The notes below the pieces were generated by a model. The model did not search any database and was not told the DNA's origin. It saw nothing but the letters and a program-made list of their open reading frames with translations. Of a stretch of 64,000 bases of DNA, positions 15,257-23,877 are shown piece by piece. The position numbers were made by a program, and so were the translations under genes. Origin of the DNA: an uncultured Pelagibacteraceae bacterium. GTDB taxonomy: Bacteria > Pseudomonadota > Alphaproteobacteria > Pelagibacterales > Pelagibacteraceae. Each line of letters starts with the position of its first letter. The first letter of the stretch is position 1. The DNA lies in contig CABZDR010000001.1 of NCBI GenBank assembly GCA_902524535.1, positions 1-64,000 of the forward strand. Reading direction: 5' to 3'.

Positions 15257-16341
15257 GAATTGATTATTTCAAAATAATTCTTTAGATTTTGCTCAAAGTC
15301 AAATCTTTTTAAATTCTTATAACCAAAATCAATTTTTTTTGATAATAATTTTTTATTTTTAGAGTAATATATAATAAGTTCTGATAGTTTTTTATAATCT
15401 TTAATATTAAATAGAAAACCTGCTTTTCCATCTAAAAGAATTTCTCTTGGTCCCGTGGGACAATTTGAGGAAATGATAAATCTTTTAAGTACTTGCGTTT
15501 CAAGTAACACATTTGGCAATCCTTCATATAATGATGTTAAGCAAAAAATATCAGATGATTTAATTAAGTTGAATGGATTAGGCTGATAATCGATAAGTTG
15601 AACTTGGTTAGATAAATTATTTTTTTTTATATAGTCCTGTAAGTTTTCTTTCTCTATTCCTCTTCCAACGATCAGCAAATTAAAATTAACTTTATTTTTA
15701 ATCAGATTTACAGCTTTAAGAAGTGTAATCTGGTCTTTTTGGTCTGTATATCTACCAACATTTATTAGATTAAGTTTTTTTTTATCAAATTTAATCTTAT
15801 TTTTGATTTTTGATTTTCCAATTATTTCTTTTTTATTTAGTGGATTATAAATACATTCTGTATGAATGTTAAATTTTGATTTAAATTTTTTTTTAAAATC
15901 TAAGCTGTTAACAATTATTTTATCTGCATTTCTAAAAACATATTTAAAAACCAAATGTTTAAATTTATTCTGAGACCATCCATCTGGAGCAGAATTAGAT
16001 CTCACAATAATTTTAATACCTAATAATTTACACAATAATGTACAGTATACATTTCCTTGAAAACAAAAAACTAGAATATTTCTATTCTTTAAAATCTCCA
16101 AAAAAAGTAGAAACAAACCTACAAAAAATTTTTTTCTTCTGCCTATTGTGTCCCAAAAATTTGCTTTAGGTGAAATAAACTTAATTTTCTTATTAAATTT
16201 ATTCCTAAATTTTTTTGAAACTGTAATAACAGATATGTCATTTATTTTTTCTTTTAAATAATTAGATATAATAAACAAATTCTTTTCTACCCCACCACCC
16301 TCAATAGAAGGTATAAAAATGATTAGTCTTTTTTGTTTCAT
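15247..16341 (-). CDS. family 4 (GT-B) glycosyltransferase
   Basis: Starting at the ATG at 16341 gives 364 residues beginning MKQKRLIIFIPSIEGGGVEKN, the classic GT4 N-terminus. The longer reading to 16407 adds a poor leader and overlaps the divergent gene. The C-terminal nucleotide-sugar domain shows LINVGRYTDQKDQITLLKA, LLIVGRGIEKENL and the E-x7-E signature region LTSLYEGLPNVLLE. It probably adds a sugar to a lipid-linked glycan or LPS core. It is divergent from a GT2 gene 38 bp away and opens a short surface-polysaccharide cluster. Confidence 0.87.
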   Translation of the reverse strand: MKQKRLIIFIPSIEGGGVEKNLFIISNYLKEKINDISVITVSKKFRNKFNKKIKFISPKANFWDTIGRRKKFFVGLFLLFLEILKNRNILVFCFQGNVYCTLLCKLLGIKIIVRSNSAPDGWSQNKFKHLVFKYVFRNADKIIVNSLDFKKKFKSKFNIHTECIYNPLNKKEIIGKSKIKNKIKFDKKKLNLINVGRYTDQKDQITLLKAVNLIKNKVNFNLLIVGRGIEKENLQDYIKKNNLSNQVQLIDYQPNPFNLIKSSDIFCLTSLYEGLPNVLLETQVLKRFIISSNCPTGPREILLDGKAGFLFNIKDYKKLSELIIYYSKNKKLLSKKIDFGYKNLKRFDFEQNLKNYFEIINSLI

Positions 16342-16379
16342 TGTTCTATAAATATTTTTATTCATATAAACCTTATTTG

Positions 16380-17174
16380 ATGAAAAAACAAAAAACTTTA
16401 ATTTCAATACTCATTATAAATTATAATAATGGTAAATTATTGACCAGGGCAATAAATTCTTGCCTAAATCAAAAATATAGTAATGTAGAAATTTTAGTTT
16501 TCGATGATAAATCTTCAGACGATTCAAAAATTACTTTAAAAAAATTTGAAAATAATAAAAAAGTTAAAATATTTTTTAATAAAGGAAAAAAAAAGAGAAT
16601 TGCAGCTTTAGATGCTATGAATGGATATATGAGCCTATTTAAAAAATCAAAAGGTTCTATAATATGCTTATTAGATAGTGATGATTATTTTCATGAGGAT
16701 AAAGTTGAAAAAATCAGGCAATTTTTTCTAAAAAGAAAAGATATTGATTTTGTGCAAAATTTACCTTTCATTAAAAATGATTTTGCTATGCAAAAGAAAA
16801 AAAATAAAAACAATCCACTAAGTTTTTGGCCTTATTTGGCTCCAGAAAGCTGCATAAGTTTTAGAAAGAAATTTATGAACAAATTTATAAAGGTTAATCA
16901 AAAATATACTAACAATTTTGATAATATCTGGCTAGGTTTTAGGATGGGTGTTTATGCCTTTTTTTGTTTAAAAAAATTTAATACTATAAATTTAAATTTA
17001 ACTTATTATGAGAGCTTAGGCCAATCTAAGAAATATAAATTGCTAAACAAAAATTGGATAAGAAGAAGAAGAAATTCTTTTGAATACTTGAGACTTATTT
17101 CAAGAGGTAAGATTTCTCTTAAAAACAATATAGACTATCTATTAACTAATTTAATAACAAAATTTTATAAATAG
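16380..17174 (+). CDS. family 2 glycosyltransferase
   Basis: The ATG at 16380 (MKKQKTLISILIINYNNG) is chosen over an upstream in-frame codon because it begins at the conserved first strand. The protein has 264 residues. Motifs are ISILIINYNNGKLL, LVFDDKSSDDS and the metal-binding LLDSDDYFHEDK. There are no membrane segments, so it is a cytosolic or peripheral GT-A enzyme. It lies directly before the aminotransferase gene with zero spacing (stop at 17174, ATG at 17175). Very high Lys/Asn content matches its neighbours. Confidence 0.85.
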   Translation: MKKQKTLISILIINYNNGKLLTRAINSCLNQKYSNVEILVFDDKSSDDSKITLKKFENNKKVKIFFNKGKKKRIAALDAMNGYMSLFKKSKGSIICLLDSDDYFHEDKVEKIRQFFLKRKDIDFVQNLPFIKNDFAMQKKKNKNNPLSFWPYLAPESCISFRKKFMNKFIKVNQKYTNNFDNIWLGFRMGVYAFFCLKKFNTINLNLTYYESLGQSKKYKLLNKNWIRRRRNSFEYLRLISRGKISLKNNIDYLLTNLITKFYK

Positions 17175-18305
17175 ATGGCCAAAAAAATTGAATTCAATAA
17201 ACCTTTTACCTCAAATAACGACAGTAAATATATCAATATTGTTTTAAAAAACAAAAAATTTGCTGATGGTTATTTTCAAAAAAAATGTGAGCAAATTATA
17301 AAAACTAAAATTAATTCCAAGTTTGTTGCTCTAACTCAAAATTGTACAAGTGCGCTTGAAATTTCTATGATTTTAATAAATTTACAGAAAGGTGATGAGG
17401 TTATAATGCCATCTTACACTTTTACATCAACTGCTAACGCTGTTTTGTTGAGGGGGGCAAAACCTGTATTTGCTGATGTGAATTTATATGATGCAAACTT
17501 AAGCTATCAGTCTGTAAAAAAAAAAATAAATAAAAAAACAAAAGCAATCATAGTTGTTCACTACGCTGGTAACTCATGTGATATGAGTAGGTTTCTTGAA
17601 TTGAAAAAAAAATATAATTTATTCTTAATCGAAGATTGTGCGCATAGTTTTATGGGCAAATATAAAAATTCTCATCTTGGGACTATCGGAGACTTTGGTG
17701 CTTTTAGCTTTCATGAGACAAAAAATTTAGTAGGCGGACAGTGTGGGGCGATTTCGATTAATAATCATAATTTTATAAAAAGAGCTAAGATTATACTTGA
17801 TAAAGGAACTGATAGAGCATTTATAGGTAACAAAAAAAGATATTATTCCTGGAAAGATATCGGTTCAGAATTCAGATCAGCAGAACTACCCGCAGCATTA
17901 CTTTATTCCCAATTAATAAAATTTAACGAAATTAATAAAAAAAGGGAAAATATTTACAAAATATATAAGAAAAATATTGACCTAATTGAAAATAAAAAAT
18001 TTGATGTAATTAAAAATGATCCTAAAAATAAAAGCGCTTACCATGTATTTGCTCTTTTATTTAAAAATATCAAAATTAGGGAAAAATTTATTTATCACAT
18101 GAAAAAGAAACATATTTCATGTTTTTTTCACTATTATCCTTTACACATCTCATCTTTTGGCAAAAAGTTTAGCAGAACAAACATGAAAAATACAAATAGA
18201 ATTTATAATGGTTTGGTTAGACTTCCTATATACCCTAGTCTCAAAAAGACAGAAATTATTAGAGTTATTAAAGAAGTTGAAAGATTCAATTTAATGAAAA
18301 TTTAG
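17175..18305 (+). CDS. DegT/DnrJ/EryC1 aminotransferase, WecE/RffA-like (dTDP-4-amino-4,6-dideoxygalactose synthesis)
   Basis: A 376-residue PLP-dependent sugar aminotransferase. Visible motifs are TQNCTSALEISM (phosphate-binding), DEVIMPSYTFTSTANAVLLRGA, LIEDCAHSFMGKY (Asp contacting PLP) and the Schiff-base lysine in FSFHETKNLVGG. The FHETKN form is characteristic of the WecE/RffA branch, which converts dTDP-4-keto-6-deoxyglucose to the 4-amino-galactose sugar. It is probably co-transcribed with the GT2 gene and supplies an amino sugar for a surface glycan. It overlaps the convergent dihydroorotase-like gene by 15 bp. Confidence 0.9.
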   Translation: MAKKIEFNKPFTSNNDSKYINIVLKNKKFADGYFQKKCEQIIKTKINSKFVALTQNCTSALEISMILINLQKGDEVIMPSYTFTSTANAVLLRGAKPVFADVNLYDANLSYQSVKKKINKKTKAIIVVHYAGNSCDMSRFLELKKKYNLFLIEDCAHSFMGKYKNSHLGTIGDFGAFSFHETKNLVGGQCGAISINNHNFIKRAKIILDKGTDRAFIGNKKRYYSWKDIGSEFRSAELPAALLYSQLIKFNEINKKRENIYKIYKKNIDLIENKKFDVIKNDPKNKSAYHVFALLFKNIKIREKFIYHMKKKHISCFFHYYPLHISSFGKKFSRTNMKNTNRIYNGLVRLPIYPSLKKTEIIRVIKEVERFNLMKI

Positions 18306-19598
18306 AGGTTGTCCGTCAGGATCTCCAATTATTTTACCATTTTTCATCTTTGTTCTACCATGAATAATTGTCATTACAGGTGTACCTTTGAATTCAACCC
18401 CATCAAAGGGCGACCAACCACATTTACTCTCAATATTGATATTTTGAATTTTAATTTTTTTGTTCATATCAACAATTGTAAAATCAGCATCATAACCCTT
18501 TTTAATGAATCCCTTGTTTTTAATTCCAAAAATTTTGATAGGATTCTCACAAACTAAATTTATTAATTGACTTAATGATAATTTCCCATCATTTACATGA
18601 TTTAACATTACTGGCATCAATGTTTGTACTCCGGGCATACCTGATGGCGAATCTGGATATTCTTTTTCTTTATTCACCTTTAAATGTGGTGCATGATCTG
18701 AACCAATTGTATCATTGAAATTATTTTTAACTGCATACCATAATCTATCGTAATGGGATTTATCTCTAATAGGGGGGTTCATTTGTGCATATGTACCTAA
18801 TTTATCGTAACAATTAGGGGCATAAATTGTTAAATGCTGAGGAGTAATCTCGAATGTAATATTACCTTTATGTTGAGATAAAAAATCTATCTCTTGTTTA
18901 GTTGTAACATGTAGGATGTGAGCTTTTTTATTATAGCGTTCAGCAATCTTGACTATCCTTCTTGTTGAAGAAATTGCACATTCTTCACTTCTCCATACAG
19001 GATGAGAATGCACATCACCTTTTTTAATCAATTTTTTATTAATATTTAAAATTTCTTCATCTTCAGAGTGAACTGCAACAACTTTTGAACTATTTTGAAA
19101 TACAGTTTCAATATCTTTTTCTTTAGCAACTAAAAGATTTCCTGTGGAAGAGCCTGCGAAAAGTTTTATTCCACAACATCCATTTAAATTTTTTAGATCT
19201 GCTAGTTCATTTGAATTATCAGCTGTAGCTCCAAAATAAAAAGCATAATTACAGTACATTCTATTTTTCGCTAAGTCTAATTTTCTTTGAAATTCTTTTT
19301 TACTCGATGTTGGTGGATTTGTATTTGGCATTTCAAATACCGCAGTAATTCCTCCTGCAATAGCTGCTCTGCTGCCAGAGTTAAGATCTTCTGTATCTGT
19401 TGATCCAGGCTCCCTGAAATGAGTTTGAGTATCTATACAGCCTGGTAAAATTATTAATCCCTCAGCATCTATAATTTCTTTAGTTTTTTCAGAAATTTTA
19501 CCAATCCCATGAATTTTTCCATCCTTGACAGATACATCCAAGTTTTTTAACTCACCATTAATATAGCATTGTCCATTTTTGATTATTAAATCTAACAT
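18291..19598 (-). CDS. pyrC: dihydroorotase-type cyclic amidohydrolase
   Basis: A 435-residue metal-dependent amidohydrolase of the type I dihydroorotase/allantoinase group. It would catalyse carbamoyl-aspartate to dihydroorotate in pyrimidine synthesis. Seen are LPGCIDTQTHFREPGS (55-66), MPNTNPPT, CGIKLFAGSSTG (the lysine expected to be carbamylated), VHSEDE, the distal HVTTKQE and GSDHAPH. The first His of the usual HxH is Gln58 (QTH), which I recall in other alphaproteobacterial dihydroorotases, so it may be a lineage trait. Allantoinase cannot be excluded. carAB at 57-61 kb belong to the same pathway. Confidence 0.82.
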   Translation of the reverse strand: MLDLIIKNGQCYINGELKNLDVSVKDGKIHGIGKISEKTKEIIDAEGLIILPGCIDTQTHFREPGSTDTEDLNSGSRAAIAGGITAVFEMPNTNPPTSSKKEFQRKLDLAKNRMYCNYAFYFGATADNSNELADLKNLNGCCGIKLFAGSSTGNLLVAKEKDIETVFQNSSKVVAVHSEDEEILNINKKLIKKGDVHSHPVWRSEECAISSTRRIVKIAERYNKKAHILHVTTKQEIDFLSQHKGNITFEITPQHLTIYAPNCYDKLGTYAQMNPPIRDKSHYDRLWYAVKNNFNDTIGSDHAPHLKVNKEKEYPDSPSGMPGVQTLMPVMLNHVNDGKLSLSQLINLVCENPIKIFGIKNKGFIKKGYDADFTIVDMNKKIKIQNINIESKCGWSPFDGVEFKGTPVMTIIHGRTKMKNGKIIGDPDGQPLNFH

Positions 19599-19643
19599 TT
19601 ATGAAAAAAATAATTATATTAAAAGGGTATATATCAATATAAT

Positions 19644-20540
19644 ATGAAAAAAAACGTTTTTATCTTAGAAGATCGTTCAATTCTCTACGTTAACGGTAAG
19701 GATTGCAAAGATTTTCTACAAAACCTTATTAGCAACGACATTAACAAGGTAACAGATCAAACTAGTTGTTTTGCATCATTATTATCACCTCAGGGTAAAT
19801 TTCTTTTTGAATTTATAATTGTAAAACATAAATCAGGATACTTTATAGATTGTGAAAAAAGTCAGTCTGAAGATATATTTAAGCAACTTAATCTTTATAA
19901 GATAAGATCAAAAATCGAAATTTTAAATTTGAGTAATGAATTTGTTGTAGCTTGTTTTGAATACGAAAAATATTTATCTATGAAAGATGCAAAAGATATT
20001 AATGGGTATACATTTAAATATCGAGAAGACCCAATTATTCTAGATCCAAGAAATGAGAAATTGGGAGCAAGATTAATAATAAATTTAGAAAAACTCTATC
20101 TTTCATTGAAAAAATTAGATTTAAAAAATGATAAAATTGAAAACTACTATTCTAAAAGTCATAAATTAGGGATTGTACCAAAAGACTTAAATAAATTACA
20201 AAACAAGTTATTTGGTATTGAATGTAACTATGAGGAATTAAACGGAATTGATTTTAAAAAAGGGTGTTATATTGGTCAAGAGAATACTGCGAGAATCAAA
20301 TTAAAAAATAAACTTTCAAAAAGACTTTTACCAATAGAAATTGTTGATGGGTCAATATCTGAGGGGGATAAAGTTATAAATAATAATGTTGAAATTGGAA
20401 AAGTTTTGATTAGTGGCAAATATCCATTTGCTCTAATTAAGTTTTTAGATAAAAATTTTGTTAAAGATCATATTTATAAAAGCAAAAATGGGTTATTTAA
20501 AATTTCAATTCCTAATTGGCTCCATTCAAGTTTTAATTAA
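19644..20540 (+). CDS. ygfZ: YgfZ/GcvT-like folate-binding protein (Fe-S maintenance)
   Basis: A 298-residue protein of the aminomethyltransferase-like fold. The diagnostic motif KGCYIGQE is present, with the cysteine that marks YgfZ (IBA57) proteins, as is the N-terminal FLQNLISNDIN region. These tetrahydrofolate-dependent proteins support assembly or repair of certain 4Fe-4S enzymes. It is divergent from the dihydroorotase-like gene (45 bp gap) and overlaps the convergent MazG-like gene by 8 bp. Confidence 0.9.
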   Translation: MKKNVFILEDRSILYVNGKDCKDFLQNLISNDINKVTDQTSCFASLLSPQGKFLFEFIIVKHKSGYFIDCEKSQSEDIFKQLNLYKIRSKIEILNLSNEFVVACFEYEKYLSMKDAKDINGYTFKYREDPIILDPRNEKLGARLIINLEKLYLSLKKLDLKNDKIENYYSKSHKLGIVPKDLNKLQNKLFGIECNYEELNGIDFKKGCYIGQENTARIKLKNKLSKRLLPIEIVDGSISEGDKVINNNVEIGKVLISGKYPFALIKFLDKNFVKDHIYKSKNGLFKISIPNWLHSSFN

Positions 20541-20904
20541 CAAATTTTGATAGATCAGGTTTAAAATAGTTTGGTCCTTTCATAACTTTGCCTTTTTCAT
20601 TATAAATAGGTTCTCCATTCTGATCCAATTTACTCATATTCGAATTTTGCACTTCCTCGAAACATTTATCTAAATCAATTCCAAATGCATGGCCAGCGCC
20701 ATAGGTTACATATAAAATATCGGTAAGAGCATCTGCTACCTCTAATAAATCTTTATTTTTCATAGCTTCAGTCAATTCTTCAAGTTCCTCTTTAATGAGA
20801 TCTAGCCTTAGTTTGTTTATTTTATCTGTGCTAAATGAGGGTTTATTTTTAACATCTTGTCCAAAAGTTTTCATAAAAATTCCAACCTTACTAAAATTTG
20901 ACAT
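20533..20904 (-). CDS. MazG/phosphoribosyl-ATP pyrophosphohydrolase-like NTP-PPase
   Basis: A 123-residue all-alpha NTP pyrophosphatase-superfamily protein. The metal-binding signature is EELEELTEA (ExxE-type) followed by LLEVADALTDILYVTYG (ExxD-type), and then a conserved tail KVMKGPNYFKPDL. It probably hydrolyses a nucleoside triphosphate, possibly a damaged or non-canonical one. A clear SD (aggagc, 5 bases before the ATG) supports the start at 20904. It is divergent from fumC. Confidence 0.82.
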   Translation of the reverse strand: MSNFSKVGIFMKTFGQDVKNKPSFSTDKINKLRLDLIKEELEELTEAMKNKDLLEVADALTDILYVTYGAGHAFGIDLDKCFEEVQNSNMSKLDQNGEPIYNEKGKVMKGPNYFKPDLSKFVN

Positions 20905-20970
20905 ATTGCTCCTGTAAGTTTTTTAAAATTAATGTATGATCATAATAATTTAATATTTACTTATTAATCA

Positions 20971-22359
20971 ATGAAATTAAGAAAAGAATTTGATAGTATC
21001 GGATCTATAAATGTCCCAAAAGATAAGTACTGGGGTGCATCAACACAAAGATCAAAAAAATATTTTGATATAGGAGAATTTTTAGTAAGACCAATTCTTA
21101 TCAAGTCCATAGCAATTATAAAAAAAGCTGCAGCAGTTGTTCACGGTAAAGAAAAGCAAATTTTGCCAAACATTTCTAAAGCGATTGTAAAAGCTTCAAA
21201 TGAAGTAATTTCTGGAAAGTTAGATGACCATTTTCCACTCAAAGTTTGGCAAACTGGTTCGGGTACTCAAACAAATATGAATGTAAATGAGGTTATAGCT
21301 AACAGGGCTATAGAAATTTTAGGTGGAAAAAAAGGAACGAAAAAACCTGTGCATCCAAACGATCATGTAAATAAATCTCAATCAACAAATGACGTATTTC
21401 CTACCGCTATGCATATAGCAATAGCAATTGAGACAAAAAATAAATTAATTCCTTCACTAGAAATGTTAAATAAAGAATTAAAAAAAAAAGTTAGTAAGTT
21501 CAAAAATATAATTAAAGTTGGCAGGACACATTTACAAGACGCAACCCCTTTATCTTTAGGTCAAGAATTTTCTGGATATCAGTCTCAGTTGGAAGATTGC
21601 ATTTTTAGAATTAAAAATGCTTTAAATGAAATCTATTTTTTAGCACAAGGAGGAACTGCAGTTGGAACAGGAATTAATACTAAGAAAGGTTTCGACAAAA
21701 AAATTATTAGAGAAATCAAGAAAATTACTAAGCTTCCCTTTAAACCAACTAAAAATAAATTTTCTGCATTAGCAGCTCATGATGAAATTGTAAATTTTTC
21801 AGGAACACTAAATACTGCAGCTGTTTGTTTAATGAAAATTGCTAATGATATAAGATTCTTAGGCTCTGGGCCAAGAGCAGGATATGGAGAAATTGTTTTA
21901 CCAGCAAACGAGCCAGGATCTTCAATCATGCCTGGTAAAGTTAACCCTACCCAATCAGAGGCTGTAACAATGGTTTGTGTAAAAGTTATTGGAAATCACA
22001 ATGGAATTACAATGGCAGGATCACATGGTCATTTTGAATTAAATGTTTTTAAACCCTTAATTGCTCATAACATTTTACAATCAATTGATTTGTTGGCAGA
22101 CAGTACTAAAAACTTCTCACTTTTCTGCATAAAGGGATTAAAGGCTGATAAAGTCAAAATTAAAGAATATTTAGATAATTCACTGATGTTAGTCACTTCT
22201 TTAGCGCCGCATATTGGATATGACAACGCAGCAAAAATAGCCAAAACTGCATTGAAGAATAAAACCACTCTAAAGGTAGAGGCGTTAAAATCAGGATTAA
22301 TTAATGAAAAAAAATATAATAAAATAGTCAATCCCAAAAAAATGATTAAGCCTTTATAG
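20971..22359 (+). CDS. fumC: fumarate hydratase class II
   Basis: A 462-residue TCA-cycle enzyme interconverting fumarate and malate, iron-free type. Motifs are WQTGSGTQTNMNVNEV, HPNDHVNKSQSTNDVFPTA, KVGRTHLQDATP and the superfamily signature GSSIMPGKVNPTQ near residue 320, and HFELNVFKP. Length equals E. coli FumC. It overlaps the convergent AsmA-like gene by 6 bp. Confidence 0.97.
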   Translation: MKLRKEFDSIGSINVPKDKYWGASTQRSKKYFDIGEFLVRPILIKSIAIIKKAAAVVHGKEKQILPNISKAIVKASNEVISGKLDDHFPLKVWQTGSGTQTNMNVNEVIANRAIEILGGKKGTKKPVHPNDHVNKSQSTNDVFPTAMHIAIAIETKNKLIPSLEMLNKELKKKVSKFKNIIKVGRTHLQDATPLSLGQEFSGYQSQLEDCIFRIKNALNEIYFLAQGGTAVGTGINTKKGFDKKIIREIKKITKLPFKPTKNKFSALAAHDEIVNFSGTLNTAAVCLMKIANDIRFLGSGPRAGYGEIVLPANEPGSSIMPGKVNPTQSEAVTMVCVKVIGNHNGITMAGSHGHFELNVFKPLIAHNILQSIDLLADSTKNFSLFCIKGLKADKVKIKEYLDNSLMLVTSLAPHIGYDNAAKIAKTALKNKTTLKVEALKSGLINEKKYNKIVNPKKMIKPL

Positions 22360-23847
22360 TTCTACAATAAAAGAATTAAAAAAATTTCTTAAATCCACTT
22401 TGTTTTCTATAACTTCATTATCTTGATTAAATCTTTTTATAAAATTCAGAATATTGTCATTTTTTTTGTCATCAATAATTAATTCTTCTAATATTAGATC
22501 ATTTTTTATAAAATCATATTTAATAGTTATAAAAATTGAGCTTATTTCCCTTCTATACTTTTTTTTGGTTTGAAAAAACTTATATAACTTAGAGTGATCA
22601 TCTATTAATATCTCAAAACTACCTAGAAAATATTGCTTTTTTTTATTTAGAAACTTGCTATCAATTAAATTTATTTTCAAAATATCTTCGAGTATAAAAT
22701 TACTTTGATTAAAGTTAAGTGATTGATTTTCATAATTTATATTTAAATTCAAATTCTTTAATTTTCTATGATTTGAAATATTTTTTGATTTAACTTCTAT
22801 ATTAAAGTTTAAATTTTCATTATCAAATATATTAGATTTTAAAATTTCAAGAAATAAAGAGTCGTTTCCTAAAAGTTTCTTTAGATTTATAGTTTTAAGA
22901 TTTACTTTTATATATGAAGAAAAAGGTGAAAATTTTAAATTCCCATTATAAAAAAAATTATCATTAATTTTTTCTTCGGAATTAAAACTTAAAACATCTT
23001 TATCAAAAGAATAAAATGTGTCATATCTTTTACGAGAATTTAAATAACTAAGTTTGCCTTCTTTTTTTTCTTTTTTAAAATTAATTGTATTAATGTAACG
23101 CTTGTTAAGCTTATCAAACACTAAATCTAAATCGGATTTTTTTTCAACGAAATTATTTTTTAACTTTAGCTTAAAGGAATTATTGAATATCTCTCCATCA
23201 ACAATTAGGTTATTCATAACTTCAAAATTGTCATAAAAAGATTGGCTTTTATCTATTGAAATAATTGAATATGTGTCATCAACATCGTCTAGTAAGAAGA
23301 TCTTACTATCAAATATTGTAATTTTTTTTTCATTTATTTTTTTATTAAAAAAATTAACCAAATTTTTTAGGTCATTCTTATAAAAATTGAATTTTGCTTT
23401 TTTAATTGTTACATTTTGAATATTCATTTTATTTTTATCTAAAAATTTACTAAATGTTAGGTATACCTTGATTAATTCAATTTCTGCTAAATCTCGTTCG
23501 CCAGAAGTAAATTTTACATTTTTAAACCTAAAATGTGGAATTGGGAAAATCGCGTAATTTAACTTATCACTAAATTCCATTTCAAAGTTAAATTCTTTCT
23601 CAAATTGATTCTTAACAATTCCCTTAACCCAACTATCTTTATAAAAGGCAGGAGTAGATAAATGAACAAATACCGAAAAAAAAATGATTATTAATGTAAA
23701 TATGACCCGTTTATCAATAAAAAATAATTTAGTAAGCCTTTTTAAGTTGCTAAATTTTAAATTATTAAAAATATTAATTAATATAAAATTAACATTTTTT
23801 AAAAAACTCAAAAAGCTTTTTTTTGATATAAGAGTAAAATTAAACAT
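22354..23847 (-). CDS. AsmA-like envelope protein
   Basis: A 497-residue protein with a Lys-rich cytoplasmic tail, one N-terminal transmembrane helix (residues about 48-64, VIFTLIIIFFSVFVHLS) and a long beta-rich periplasmic part. Just after the helix it has the AsmA-type motif pattern (KNQFEKEFNFEMEFSDKLNYAIFPIPHFRFKNVKF as read at residues 77-112, given only by its key features: FPxPxFxFxNVxF). AsmA/TamB-like proteins span the periplasm and help lipid transport or outer-membrane assembly. It is short for the family. The call rests on this N-terminal region. Confidence 0.68.
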   Translation of the reverse strand: MFNFTLISKKSFLSFLKNVNFILINIFNNLKFSNLKRLTKLFFIDKRVIFTLIIIFFSVFVHLSTPAFYKDSWVKGIVKNQFEKEFNFEMEFSDKLNYAIFPIPHFRFKNVKFTSGERDLAEIELIKVYLTFSKFLDKNKMNIQNVTIKKAKFNFYKNDLKNLVNFFNKKINEKKITIFDSKIFLLDDVDDTYSIISIDKSQSFYDNFEVMNNLIVDGEIFNNSFKLKLKNNFVEKKSDLDLVFDKLNKRYINTINFKKEKKEGKLSYLNSRKRYDTFYSFDKDVLSFNSEEKINDNFFYNGNLKFSPFSSYIKVNLKTINLKKLLGNDSLFLEILKSNIFDNENLNFNIEVKSKNISNHRKLKNLNLNINYENQSLNFNQSNFILEDILKINLIDSKFLNKKKQYFLGSFEILIDDHSKLYKFFQTKKKYRREISSIFITIKYDFIKNDLILEELIIDDKKNDNILNFIKRFNQDNEVIENKVDLRNFFNSFIVEL

Positions 23848-23877
23848 TTAAAGTAAAGTTATATAAAATAATTAAAA

